This document shows, piece by piece, positions 10,915 to 23,800 of a stretch of 64,000 bases of DNA. Position numbers and translations under genes: made by a program. Source of the DNA: Acanthaster planci (lineage: Eukaryota > Echinodermata > Asteroidea > Valvatida > Acanthasteridae); assembly GCF_001949145.1 (NCBI RefSeq), contig NW_019091470.1, positions 180,903-244,902 on the forward strand, given 5' to 3'. The notes beneath the pieces were generated by a model, which made no database searches, was not told the origin of the DNA, and was given only the letters and a program-made list of their open reading frames with translations. Each line of letters starts with the position of its first letter. Position 1 is the first letter of the stretch.

Positions 10915-13900
10915 ATAGGAGTATTAGGGCAAACAAACAAAATTCAATGTGTTTTTAAAGTTTCTTATTTCATATTGAGGGCTTTTCAGCTCAAAAAAAA
11001 AAAAAGAAAGTGTTCATGCGTTCATACCCACAATCACTTGCGAATGTGATAACCTGGACCCTAGGACCTAGTCAGTGTCCCATTCCCCCCCCCCTGTATT
11101 CGCTGATCCTCCCTTTCCTGAATGGATCACAGGCGAGAATTGAAAAGGGGTTTTTTTCATTAGTTCACCGCCATTATCTTAAGCCGGAGATTCATGAAGT
11201 GAAGGAAGTGTCAGGGGAGTTGTTAGTGTGCGGCAGTTGTCTTAAGCCCGAGATCCAGACCGATCTGGGACTTAAGGATATTTAGTTTGGCTCGAGCCAA
11301 AGGAAGAAGGAATCAGGATGTAGCTTTTTAAAGTTTACAACTTAAGGAAAACGTTATGTAACCAGGAATTATCTGCCCTACCCGAATGCGAGGATATCAT
11401 GTAACCAGATGGGGGAGCCAGTTTTCACGGCTCTCTCTGCTCTATGTGCTAATGTCATTTATGCCAATTTGCATTCAGGTCCATGAACATGTATTGGTTC
11501 TTGAGTGTCTGCCCATTTTGGTAGATCTGTTGCTACGTTGGGTGAGTGATTTACTGTTATTCATGTTTCCACGATTGCTATTGTTTGTTTTATTTCTCAT
11601 AAGGTCCACCATAAATCTAACTTTCCAGTTCCTTTAAACTCTTTTCAACAGAGGTATTATGATGTGAATTATAAACTGTTTGTGCGACATTTTCGTAAGG
11701 CTAAAGTCAAATCAATCAATTGATTGAGAGGAGCTGCCAATAGAATGTTTCAGTGTCCACTGTATTTAAATTTCAACTGAAATACATGTACATTTATTCA
11801 TTCCATTAACTCTTTGAACCTGAACTGTGCCCATATTGTGTTATTAAACTTCACTTACTATTTTTGTGACTTTTCACGTTTGTGTGAATCGGTTACAATC
11901 TTCATAGACATGTACTGGCCACCAGCTGGTCAATTTGGCTCGATGCAAGTGTGAATGAACAGTGTGCACGTACATGCACGCACGTTTTCTGAATATCAGA
12001 ATATTTTAACATTATTGCAATTGTTTATCATAACTCTATCGAATTTTGAAGTTGCTCCCTAATGGGAGAGAGGGTTCTGTAATAATTAGAGTCATTGTCA
12101 TGACGATCCTCCCGATTCTATGAAAAGCACCTTCTAAATATGTTTGTAGCATGCCCCATATTTTTCCCCATTAGTTCCTTGACTATAATTAAATTACACA
12201 TAGAATTCCTGGATGTTTAGTAATGAGCAGGAAACACCTACATGTACATTGTCATATGGGCACAGGATACCAGGAACAAAGGCAAGCCTTTACATTTACC
12301 TGAATCACCACTTCAATCCTATGACTCATCACTGGCATGACTTTGCACTAGATCACACCTGTCTCACTACAATAATGGTATGTGCCATCAGTGCACACCT
12401 GGATGCCTGCTGCCCATGGACCAGTCCATTTTACAGTAGGGTTGCATGTGGATGTGTGTCACAAGGTTTAAGTGTTGACTGGTTGTATGTAAATTTAGCC
12501 GGTTACAGAAAGGTTTTTACTGGAATCCTCCCTTGAAATACATGTGTGTGTGTACTTTATCTTGGACGATATGGATTCAGTCAGATATCACATTCCACAA
12601 AAACTGCCATTATTTGGTGTGTGAAAAAAAACAAAATGTGTAATTGACATGTTATCAGTATGTGTAGATCCATATTTGAATTGGGTACATGCACAGTCAA
12701 CATATTGCAGTTTCAATATATAGCCAGGGAATTCTGTCAACATTCCTATGGAAAATGAAAGTTTTTATTGGAGATGTGTGGTTAATTGGAGACATTAGTC
12801 ACTTCTGCAAAGAGATGTCCTTTGAGTTTTTGCATGTTGCTCCATGCTGGGCCCATTCAAATTGAGTGAATAGGATAAGAGCCCATTTCCCCAGCAGGAA
12901 GCCCCTCGCATAAAAATCAAATCACTGACACAAAGAAGGGTTGAAATTGAATTAACCCACATTCACACATGCGTTGATGAATTGAATGTAATTCTCAATG
13001 AGGTTGCACATTCCAGGAATAAAAACGTGGTTCTTCTATCCTCCCTCTATGGTCCGATTATTGTATTAAGCCATATTAGTTTGTTGAAACAAACATTTAA
13101 ATTGATTCTCCCTCTTTTGGTAGTTTATTCCAAGAAGTGAAGTTATATTACCACATTCTTTATTACATTGGTGCGTAGAACCCTTTTTGTTTTAGTCGGT
13201 CCCACACTCTGTTTCTCTGCGAGGTGTTAAGTACCACCTGTTCCAAGTCCCTTCTGCGGCCGAACAGCACCCGCCGGGATCAGCTTGCATCAATTTCCGG
13301 TTGCCCAACGTCATGCCGTTTTGTGAAGGAGAAAAAAAAGGTTCTCCACTGACTCCTGTGTTTTTGGAGGCATGTTGCCACACGTTATTTCTAAATTAAT
13401 TTCATGAGATTGATCATGAATATCCAGTGGGCGTTTGGTTTTGGAATGAGGATGTTTCAGGGAAAAGAAAAGTGATTCTCAAATTTATTTGTAACTTGTC
13501 TGGTCACGACCCTATGAATTAAAGTGTTCTCCTGTAGTGTTTGGAGGTACTTCTTCTGGGAAGTTAGGGGATGGATGAGGGGTCTTGAATTATATCAGCA
13601 ATTTGTAAATTCTTTCTGTTTCTTTGTTCTTGCCCATAAGGCCTATTTCTTCTTAAATCACGACCACGTTCCACAAAACGGGCCTCAAGCGTATTGCTTT
13701 TTATTCTGTGTATTTTAGAGGCAATGATTATTCTTCTTTCTTTACTTTGATAACCCCTGCATACATATGACTCTCTCTTGATCCCGACACGAGGGACCTT
13801 GGTCCTTTAAGTGGTGGGAAATGGCTGGGGAAGGGTGGCCTTCTGTTTTGTTGTTGTCTTTAGTTTGAACAGTTGAGGAGTACGAAACAAATTCAGTACA

Positions 13901-14677
13901 AATGGATACCAGAGTTGAGTGAACAACATGCTTTTGATGGAACTAAATATTATTTGTAGTGAAGGGTAACCTTTGTTTGTTTTGAATTCCCCTTCCTTGC
14001 AGGCACTGTAGACAAGTGAATTCTGACCGGCGTGTTTCCAACTTTTTCACGGGTTTTCTTTTTTATGTCAGAGAAAATGGAAAATCTTCCCCAGCACCTT
14101 CCCTTGCTGAGTGCTGCTAGATAGATTGCACATGCTGGTGGAGTGTGGGGTAATACATCGTGGTCTTATCTTATTGACGTCTGGGGCCTGGTGGTCAGCT
14201 GTTTTCCAGCAATTGGGTGATAGGGTACCTTCAGACAAGGTACCAATCAGTGGTTGATCCAAAAATATCTAGCTGCCCCTATGATTGAATGCTCCAGTCC
14301 ACCTGAGGTGGAATAAGTGGTGGATTAGTGTAATGGAATGGAGTAAGTTGTGCCAATGGTACCAATCCCCCTTCCCCCGCGATGAGCCATGAAGTAACAT
14401 GTGGACAGAACCAACCTTATTTCCGGGCGTAGTTTATTCATTTTGACCTTATGCGTAGGCTACCTGCAAGTCCTTCGCATGCAATGTACTGGCTGGAGAC
14501 ACTTGCACGGCATTTTATACTGAATTGACTAAAAAATACCGTTGAATGATTTGATTTGTTTAGTCATCTTTGAAATTAGGTTTTTTGCATACTAGTACAC
14601 AATGAATAAAAACCCTGCAAAATAAATAAATTACCTTTATGTCCGCATAATGGAGGTGTCCCCAGTAGATGCCACCC
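10915..14677. other. Non-coding stretch, no gene seen
   Basis: AT-rich with short unrecognised frames only. A perfect 16-bp palindrome TCAATCAATTGATTGA lies at 11712-11727. Confidence 0.5.
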
Positions 14678-15164
14678 TGGTGTTCATTACCTCTAGCACC
14701 CTGTCCTATGATAGGGAAAGGAAGTCCACTTTTTCAAACCAACTGACATTTAGACTTTAGGGATCCATTGCTTCATCCTAGTAGCTCAGGTTGAGGTAAA
14801 TTTAGACAATATTTAAACCAGAAGTTTCTAACCCAAGTTCAGTGAAAGATGAGAGCATCACACCATTTTGCTTCACGTCTGGTTACCTGACTCAGCCACT
14901 GTGGATATACTAAATTTCATTTAAAAAACTTCATCGGGGTCAAGGAACCAAACTACATTTGCTAATTCATCTTCATTCACAGCTCCTCGTCATGTCATTT
15001 ACGCTGCCATTTTACCCCATAACTTCCCTCGAAAACCAAAGCCCTGTCTTTTCTGACTGATGCGAAAGAGGACATCACCCTTCAACTTATCTAGGTAAGT
15101 TGTTTTGAAAGGTAGACCCTATTTCCTTATTATAGGATCAGGGTGCTGAAGGTAATGAACACCA
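14678..15164. mobile_element. Foldback/MITE-like inverted-repeat element
   Basis: A ~487-bp block is bounded by inverted repeats of about 65 bp, at 14678-14747 and 15098-15164. The outermost 15 bases, TGGTGTTCATTACCT, match exactly on opposite strands. Inside them the arms share AGCACCCTG, a CCTAT..TAGGG-type block and TTTCAAA.CAACT with scattered mismatches. There is no coding frame inside. No clear target-site duplication was seen, so the superfamily is unassigned. Confidence 0.75.
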
Positions 15165-15981
15165 CAACCTTCCCACATGTATACCTGCCAAACGCCTTGT
15201 TTCTAAACCACAGATTCTGATATGAAACCCCATTTTGCCAGGATAACTATGCATGCGCTTGTTTGCTGCCTAGACTGTCTTCAAGATGCAGAGAGTTGCA
15301 AGGGGTGTAGGTGTGTAGGCAAGTACACTATGTGCCTCCAGTGGCAACACTTCTTCAGACTTACTCAAAGACTAATTTTTTAAAAATGACTTGACTTGCA
15401 GACTTGACTCACCAGCTTTGTGCCAAAGGTTATCGCTCAGTTTTCTCCTGGTTTGTTCACGGCGCCGTGATGTAACAATATACAATATTTGGACTTTGAC
15501 CCCAAAGTTAACCATGGGATGCGCGATCTGCAGGGACGGTGCAATCTTGAACAAGCACCGGCAAGAGTACTAGTATAATGGACAGGCACCCGTCTCAGCT
15601 GGTTACGTACATTGGTGCATGGAGGAAAGAAAGGGTCAACAACAGGGCGATCACTTGCACTGTTTGTTCAGTGCTGCACTTTGCGTGCATATTGCATGGA
15701 CGTGTACGTATTCCGATGCTTCGTTTTTCCCTGCCTGTGCACTTTTCGTTATTGGAGCTTCCACAGGGTCTGGGGCTAAGGTCCACAGGCCTTGTGTAAC
15801 TGCAGTGGGTCAACTTGAGCCACTTCTATGTGTGTTACACCGGATGGTGCTGGCGTAACTTCCTTGTTTGAATGAGAGCTTATTTTGGATTATTCCCTTT
15901 TTAACTAAACTCAGTCCAAATTCAATTAAACTCGGATCAACTTTTTCCATGTCTGAATGTACCCGTAGTTCAGTTTTCAAG
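15165..15981. other. Flank upstream of the piggyBac transposase
   Basis: This stretch should contain the transposon's 5' end. I found TTAA sites but no terminal inverted repeat that pairs convincingly with the downstream flank, so the element boundary is not assigned. Confidence 0.4.
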
Positions 15982-17793
15982 ATGGCTTGGACCAGTCGGG
16001 TTGACACTGTTCCTTCTCTGCAAACATTGCTCCAAGACGAAGACGAAGATTCAAGTTCAGATGTCTCGGTGGCGTCTGAACAAAGTGGCGAAGACATGCC
16101 GCCACAATCAGACAGTAGCTATGACAGCAATGAAGACACGGACGATGAGGAAAGTGAGGAGTCCTCAAGCAGTGAGAGCGATTCTGCAGCAAGAGGGCCA
16201 GCAGCCGGACGAACGTGGGGAGCCGCACAAGGAGAAGCAGTTGGACGAGGGCAACTGCAAGCGGCGCAACCTTCGCCAGCATTCATCAAATCTCCCTCCG
16301 GAGAAATTTGGATGACGGATGCACCCCAGGCGAACGTCGTGACAGAGAGGCCGGGACCACGAAACCTTGGCGGAGCATCTTCCATCCTCCAGCTTTTTCA
16401 CCTTTTCATCAGTACGGCCATGATGGACGCCATCCTGCTCCACACAAATGAAGAAGGCCGGCGGCAGCGTGGGAATGCGTGGAAGGACTTGGTCCCAATG
16501 GAACTGTCATCCGCCGTCGGCCTACTGCTCTTCCTCGGACTGACCAAGTCGGGACGTGAAAACGTTCGTTCAATTTGGAGGAAAGGTCCCTTTGCCCGAA
16601 ATCTCTGCATTGCAACGATGTCCGGCATGAGATTTCAGGACATACTTGCGATGCTCAGATTCGACGACAAAGCAACTGGATGTCAGCGCCGACAGAATGA
16701 CATGTTCGCGCCAATCCGTGAGATCTTTGACCAGTTTGCCGCCTCCTGCCGGCGATACTACAGCGCCGGGGAGTGCGTGACAGTGGGTGAACAGCTAGTG
16801 CCATTTCGTGGACGATGTCCATTCTGGCAGTGCAGGCCCCAAAAGCCCGTGAAATATGGCATCAAGTTTTGGCTGTGTGTGGACATTGACACCCATTACA
16901 CACTGAATATAATGCCATACCTTGGAAAAGCAGGGGATTAACCGACCCCTAACCTCGGCGGCCAAGTAGTGAAGAAACTGATGGAACCACTGTTCAACAC
17001 GGGAAGAAATGTCACATGTGATAGTTTCTTCACTGGATCGGAAGTGGCCCAAGAATTGCTACAAAAAGGCATCACTCTGGTTGGAATGATCAAGCCGAAT
17101 CGGCGCGAAGTGCCCAAGGAAATCCGCCCAAAGGGCATCAAGAAAAGAGCTGCCAAGTCATCGGTGTTTCTTTTCAATAATGATCTGACCCTGGTGTCTT
17201 ACATCCCTAAGCCGAAGAGGTGTGTTACACTGCTGTCCTCTATGCACCATGACAAGAGTGTTGATAAAACAAACCAAAAACCAGAAATTATCAACTTCTA
17301 TAACAAGACCAAGGGTAGAGTGGACACTGTAGATCAAATGGTGAGTTTGTATTCGGTGCAGAGAACAACAAAAAGATGGCCACTGACTGTGTTCTACAAT
17401 ATAATAAATATCGCAGCAATGAACACCTACGTACTGTACTGCCAACTGAACCCAGATTGGGCCCAGCGACACACCAGACGTGATTGCTATGAAGAGCTCA
17501 TCATGGGACTCGTCCGGCCACAAGTTGAGCTACGGGCGGCCAACCCCGTAGGACTGCGCACACATACCGTCAGTGCCATTCAGATGCTTGGCTTCGACGT
17601 AGCGAGGAAGAGACATCAACGCCAGCAGCCTCGAGATGCCCCACTGCCAGAAAGAGACTGCCACACATGCCCCTCGCGCGCTCGGGGGGGCAAACGAACG
17701 CGGAACGTATGTGATTCCTGCTACAGATACGTCTGCAGGGAACACGCTGCCAAGTACGCAATATTTGTATGTCGTGAATGCGGAGGCGAATGA
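15982..17793 (+). pseudogene. piggyBac-family transposase with one in-frame stop
   Basis: Cut-and-paste DNA transposase of the piggyBac (DDE_Tnp_1_7) family, related to PGBD proteins. The frame is continuous apart from one TAA at 16939-16941. I prefer the ATG at 15982 (AAG before it and G after it are favourable); another in-frame ATG lies at 15949. Visible parts, in order, are an acidic Ser/Glu/Asp-rich N-terminus (16021-16190) and a helical insertion and dimerisation part. The catalytic core follows: the first Asp is in CVDIDT just before MPYLGK, the second in NVTCDSFFTG, and the third and fourth in KGRVDTVDQM. A C-terminal Cys/His-rich zinc finger (CHTC, CDSC, CREH, CREC) closes the protein. 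All catalytic aspartates and zinc ligands are present; only the stop, just after the first catalytic block, breaks it. Such good preservation suggests recent activity. Terminal repeats were not identified. A sequencing error at the stop cannot be excluded. Confidence 0.93.
16939..16941 (+). other. Premature TAA in the piggyBac transposase
   Basis: The stop lies in the same reading frame as both flanking halves, directly after the motif MPYLGKAGD. Downstream translation resumes at once with family-typical sequence (PTPNLGGQVV). It is therefore a nonsense substitution, not a frameshift or large deletion. Confidence 0.9.
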
Positions 17794-19162
17794 ACATCTG
17801 ACACTGGATGGGGACTTTCAGATATGCAGTGTTTTCTTTACATTAATTTGGTTTCGTTCTCTAGTGCAATTGCACGATAGAGTAAATGGCCCCCAAATTT
17901 CAAATTCATAATTCACGGCCATTATTTAGAAAAATGTTGATGTACATTTGTTCGAAATTTGTGGAACAAATTTTTAAAATAACTGATTTGTTGCAGAATT
18001 TTGGGAGAAATGGTCTGCTGAAGTGGAATGATAATTTTGAAGTGAGTTTTCCCAAAGTAGGAAATCCTTTTTGTTTGTTTTTATTTTATACAGGTAGGAA
18101 CTTTGATTCAAGGATGATCAAGTCAGTTACGTTTATGTATCTTCTGTCATGCACGTGACACTAGAATTCAGATTTTTAAAAAGAAATGACTTGACTATAT
18201 CGTAAGGATGTCATGACTAAACATTGTTACTATACACCAAATACTGAGTTCTTTTCTGAATTTTGTCTGAAATTTGTCTGAATTTCGCAGCTGTCGGAAA
18301 ATCACAAAATGCAGGCCTGTCCCATCTTAGGTTCCAGTGTGATGGACAAGCACTGATGTACCAGCAGCGTGACGATGCCTTTTCAAACGTACGGCACAGA
18401 TATGTAAATTTTTTATGTTAAAGAGATACCTCTAGTGGGCGGGCTGTTTCCTCCAAATTTTTAACATTTTTTTCTCCCATTTATTAAACAAAACAACAAC
18501 TTTTACAGTCTGGATATTATTCAAAAATTTACACTTTTCAATTGTAACTAGTGAAAATTGATTTTCACGAACGCTTGAATTTTGGACTGTTTGAGATCTG
18601 GCAAGAAAAAGCATCGGTAGGACATGCTGGAAAGTTCAGTTTCGCAAATACAAAAATGAATTCAAGTAGATATTTTGTTGATGATACTGTGATAAGATAC
18701 ATTTATCTCTTTTTCAAACACAATGGGTAAGGTTAAGTTGTCAGTTTATGGTCTGTTTTGTGTTTTGGCACTTTGTAACATGAATAACTGTAACATACCA
18801 GTAAGTAACCAGGTGTCTGGTAGATTTCTAGAAATCTAAAGAATAAGTTGTGTTACTTTAACTGCGGGGTTCTTAATCCAGTTAAAAGAACTTTGCAAAG
18901 CTTGTTTGTATTAGTAGACATTTTGATTAAAGCTTGTTGTTTTTTTATGTTTGTCCGCAATTGTAATGTGAGTCATCGATTGTGTGTATCTTGTGTATCC
19001 TACTTAATACATTTTTATTGTTCATATTTTGTCATGTAGGCCTAGGTATGCCTAACTTGCTACGGAGTTGGCGTGAATTTACAGGAAAATAATTACAGCC
19101 CAAAGAAACTCAAAAGTACATGTACATGAAAAACCTAATGTGAGTAACCATGGATAAGCCCT
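17794..19162. other. Non-coding flank downstream of piggyBac
   Basis: Strongly AT-rich and without recognisable genes. The 3' end of the piggyBac element should lie here, but I could not identify a matching terminal repeat. Confidence 0.45.
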
Positions 19163-19370
19163 ACTTTACATTGATTGATTTGAGTCTTCACTTTACATTG
19201 ATTTGATTTGCGTCTACACTTTACATTGACTTAATTTCAGTATTTACTTGAGTTGATTTGGTTTCAGTCTTAACTTGATTGATTTATTTTACTTGATTTA
19301 TTTTCAGTCTTTACTTGATTTTCCTTCATCCTGTTCTTTGATTTTATTTCATCCTTTACTTGGTTGACAA
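19163..19370. repeat. Degenerate ~30-bp tandem repeat
   Basis: Successive diverged copies read approximately CTTTACTTGATTGATTT followed by a CAGT-type end, covering about 200 bp of T-rich sequence. Copies vary in length and sequence, so the array is old. Confidence 0.7.
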
Positions 19371-19787
19371 AATTCTGCCTTTCTGATTTTCACATTTCTG
19401 TTGTTTGACTTGTACATACAATCACCCTCTCATAGTTTCATAATGACTTTTTACTTTGTAATCCTTTCGTGCTTTATTTACTGGGTTTTTGTGTTTGATT
19501 GAACAAAGTTTTGAACAGTGTAAATAGAAAGAAAACTTACCCGTGCATTTCTTTGTGACAATGTTTCAGATATCACTCTCTTGGTTTTTGTCATTTCGAA
19601 AAGAAAAGGAAGAGCAGTGTGGTTTTGAAGGGGCTTTGGTTGACTATGAAACAATATGAAATGGTTCAAAGGACGTTCAGACCGATGTTCGCTAGTCCCT
19701 ACAGTGGAGTCAATTTACGACCTCTGAGAATGACAACAAAACCATTGTGGCTCCTCATTCCCCTATTTTTGCCCCCCCCCCACTCCA

Positions 19788-20208
19788 ACCACAGAACACG
19801 CCCCCAAAAAGGACTGATTCCCTACAAAGTATACATGTACTTTGACGTCTGTCTGAGGGCCTGCTGGGTCAACTTCCACAGCTGGTTCAGTTCTTTCTCG
19901 GCTGCTTGGATTGAAATGATCAGCGCCTTATAGGTGGGGCGTCTCCCTCGTTGAAGACGACTAGGTACATCTGTTGAAGCCTGCCTTGGTGTATTTCCAT
20001 TTGGTTTATTCAGAAAGGAATAATGCAGTGTATGGGGCTTGCATTGACCCAGGCGTGGCAGTATTGTTGAAAGCAGTGGCCTTTCGGGCTCAAACCACAG
20101 ACCACGCCCCAAAAAGGACTTGCCTACCGGTAGGAAGGTTTCCATCTGGTTTATTAAAAAAAAAAAAAGGAAAATGCAATGTACTGTATGCAGGGGCTTA
20201 ATTGTTTA
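19788..20208. repeat. Diverged direct repeats next to the transposase remnant
   Basis: Two pairs of related segments occur. AACCACAGA.CACGCCCC with the following AAAAAGGACT is at 19788 and 20093. TTTCCAT.TGGTTTATT with a following AATGCA.TGTA..GGGGCTT is at about 19993-20040 and 20146-20208. They look like a partly duplicated piece of a transposon adjoining the transposase remnant downstream. Confidence 0.6.
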
Positions 20209-20850
20209 ACACAAAAATCTTTTGGCTTCAAGAATGGACCAAGGTGCCACAGTCTTTTTGAAATCGGGGTTGTCCCTCATCACGGGGTTATAGGAAAATT
20301 CTACCCAAAACTGAAGAGCAAGGATTGGAAAACTGCATATGAAGCCAGTGCTAAACCCAGCTTAATTTCTCACCAAAACTCCTCAAGAGAAACTTACAAG
20401 GAAATAGAGCATCAGTATGATGTCTGGCATGTCACAAAATCATTAGAAAAGAAATTCAACAGAAAAGCCAAAAGAAAAGAGAATGAACCTCCGCGTTGCT
20501 TAGAGAAAATGTACTCTTGTCTCCATCACATTGTAACCATCCATCAGTGGGATGGGGAACTGGTCAACCACTCCGACCATCCAGGTCTTTCTGAGAAAGA
20601 AGCCAAAGCAAAGCTGTGTCTCAAGGCAGGATCCTCCCCCTCCCCTCACAGAGCACTTGTAAAACAGTACTGATGGACAAACGACTGCTCACGCTTGAAA
20701 CAATTGAGCTTGTCACACTGGACACTTAGAAGTCTTTCTAGTTCTCTAGTTGCAGTACTGTGCCAAAGGACAGGAGTATGATAATGCCCAAACTGACCAG
20801 ACTGCCGTTGGCAGTACTTGATCACAGTAACGGGTTTAATGTGGAGCTAG
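20188..20850 (+). pseudogene. Decayed DNA-transposase remnant (DVWH family)
   Basis: A 164-codon open stretch ending at 20673 contains YDVWHVTKSLEKK, then HHIVTIHQWDGE, then LSEKEAKAKL and SPHRALVK. From memory, this order matches a transposase-like family common in cnidarians, echinoderms, amphioxus and fish (often in THAP-containing proteins; possibly Kolobok-type, not verified). After the stop the family similarity continues in other frames: VLMDKRLL (about 20665-20690), HTGHLEVF then YCAK (about 20713-20775) and LAVLDH (about 20808-20830). These show at least two frameshifts and an in-frame stop. The expected segment between KRKENEP and the HHIV block looks shortened, suggesting an internal deletion. 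The remnant is clearly non-functional. Confidence 0.75.
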
Positions 20851-23800
20851 TTACTTACAGCACCTAAAAACATTCAGATGGCACTTGTGTGAGTTTGCAG
20901 AGATGCAGATGTGTCTACTTTCCAAACTGACAAAAATGTGGCTCTGAAAAAAAAAAGTTGTTAAAAAGAAGTCCTATCACCATATATGGCAAATCATCCT
21001 GGATGTCTTAGGTGCTAAACGAGGTGAAGTAGCTGTCCCCTATTCTTCCACAGTTGCCTAGCAACAGATTTCTGTATATATCAATAGTCACACTATTTTT
21101 TGCCAGCACCTGGTAACCATTAAAGCACTAATAAGTTTAAAAAGCAACAGGAAACAATGAAAAGGAGTGAAGCATCGAAATAAAGCACTATTGAAGAGCA
21201 AAAATAATTACGGAATGTAGTAGCCTACCGATGAGTCAGGTCACTTAATCCTTGAGTATTGTGAGCACGATGCACAGCTCTGCTGATACACAGTTATACA
21301 CATTTGCAAAATTTTGGTCCATTTTTAAACGCCTTTCCGCCAAAAGCCATTGCAACTTTTGTATCACTCGACAGCAAAGTCATTCTTTCTCAAGCAGCAT
21401 CATAGGCTATTGTACCACCACCGCGAGCGCAATTCAAATCTCTGAAATGGAAATGTTCGCTGTTGTAACTGTTGTCAGAGTTGCCCCTATCACTGGCCAT
21501 GTTCTTTAGCTCTTCCGTATAAACGGGCAGAAAATAATTAAGAAACGGTCATTTTCTAATGAACAAAGTGAAAAGTTTGGGGGCTTTGTTGCAGGAAAAG
21601 TGTCACCAGGCGTAGAATTTGCATTTAAGCAGCAATTGTCAATAACGACCGTCACTGAGCACAAAAAAGGCTTGCCTTATCCTTGGTTTCCATCGTGGAT
21701 GATTTGCCAGAGTCGCCCAATTTGGTACGTGAGTCCTTTTTTTGCTGCATTGGACCACACTTCCCGCTCAAAAGAAATGCAGCCTACAGGTAGACTGAAG
21801 TTCCTGTCAGGATCGAACATGTACCCGTTTTTCCAAGATTGTGAATTCCTGAAGGGGAAAGGGAACTCACCATCTTGAAGACGGTGCCTCTATTTACCTT
21901 CTTTTTTTGCCCAGCAGAAAATCATGTACACGTGCGACAATATGTAATTATTATGCCTTTGCCTCTGGGTATGTACATGTACATGTGAACTTGTAATTGT
22001 GTTTTTTTCACCAGTGTATTGTATGCGTGTGGTGAGGCCAGATGCAAAAGATTACCAAAACCAACACTTCATTTTCACCTCAATATCTACCTCATTTTGT
22101 TGCATCTATTATGACTTGACCTATTCGCCTTCAACAGTCTGCCGGCCAGAGAACTGTTATTGGCTCCCTGCTGTTGCCCTCAAGGCTCCCCCTTTTCCGG
22201 ACAAGTGAAGCTGGTAGATGCAATTCACATGGTGTGGTTAAGGGAAAAAATGATAAAAGGGGTGCCGTCATCCTTGATGAAGATGTAAGGTGACTCTGAT
22301 CTGTGATGGCATTAAAGAAAATGTCTCCTGAACGTTAAGTATTGCCATGATGCTGAATTTTACTGCACCTGTTATATGAATGCATCCTTAAAGGCACCCG
22401 TCCTGTCTTGAAATAAAATCATGAGTCATATTCCTTAGTGTTTACAGTAATCACCATATTTTTGTACAATCTCCTCCACCGAAAGAACACTTTAACTTCA
22501 AGTTCACTGTGTATTTTCAGACGATGACAAGTCCACAAGCTTTTCAGGAATGCACATTCAGCTCGCTGGCTCATGTCTCTGTTAGAGTCGCTGTCCAGTT
22601 TTTCTGGCCTCATAGACAGTGACGTCAGCTTTGCTTGTTTGCGTTTCGGCTCTGACGTTCAAGTATTTAGCAAGAAGGCCAGCTGGCCAGAAGATCGACT
22701 TGGCTGCCAGTCAGCACTGAGGGAAGGACCTGCCAAACTCTAATCCTGAGCTTGTATGCATGCTAATTGAATGGCGCGGAGTCTCTCTCTCCAGAGGATA
22801 GAGCCACACAAACTAGAATCCCAACTGTGCGTACGTTGATAAGACGTGCATGCCACCTATGATAAAAATGCCAGTGTATTCAGTATCATGATTCAACTTT
22901 GGCACAGAACCATGTTTAATTGTGCGTCAGTGGACCACCCCCTGTGCAGGTTTACCAAGAAGTTGTCCCTCGCAAGTCACTTTGCTTAGTTGACTTATAG
23001 AAGAGCATCCTTATTAAAAAGTGATTTGAAAACTAACAAGTGCACCACAATAACTAAAACACAGTGGAGAAATTGTATAAAATTGAGTGAAATGTGCTGA
23101 TAAACATTATGACTTAGAAACATACCCGTTACTTATACCGGTAAAACAACATAAAAATAGAACCCAAGAATTTTTCTAAAATAACTGTTTGTTAAGAGTT
23201 GTTTGTTGTCCTGGATAACGGATGTGAGAAGAATAAAACCAATAGAAACGAAAAATGAAAATATATTGGCCTACTGTTAGCGCAAATAACAATTGATGGG
23301 GGAAAGGCCTACGTGTGGGTGAATTTCATGTTTAAATTACAAACGAATAAAGAAATTTACGTTTTCAGAAACACTGACATAGTGACAGGAGAACAGATAC
23401 TGATCTGAATTCAGATCATGTGTATGCAATGTGCTTGCCTCAACCTTGACCTCCGTTAACCTTGACCTGTGACCAAGCAATTTTTTATTGTGGGGGGAGG
23501 AGGCTGGTCTGCATCTTGACTGGTCATTGACCTCTGAGAGGTGATTCATGGTCAACAAACATTAGTGCCCTAAATCTCCTCACACTGTGGGTTGCTGAGG
23601 GTCATCTGGCGAGGTCAGTCTTGTCATTCAACCAGTGAGACAATTATTAACCAGTTTGCTAACTAATGGCTAAGCCAGTTGTCATACAATGTACAGTGTA
23701 CATGATGCACTGATTTAATAAGTTATCAGAGTCCTACATTTACATATTTTTTTCTAGTCTTCAGTCCAACCTCACACTCAACTTAAAGGGACAGGATATT

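Noticed and set aside
15508-15520. TTAACCATGGG as a possible piggyBac 5' terminus
   Set aside because: TTAA fits the target site, but no matching inverted terminus was found downstream of 17793.
16939-16941. Idea that the TAA in piggyBac marks an intron or a programmed read-through
   Set aside because: No splice consensus removes it without losing conserved sequence, and read-through is not known for this family; a nonsense mutation is simpler.
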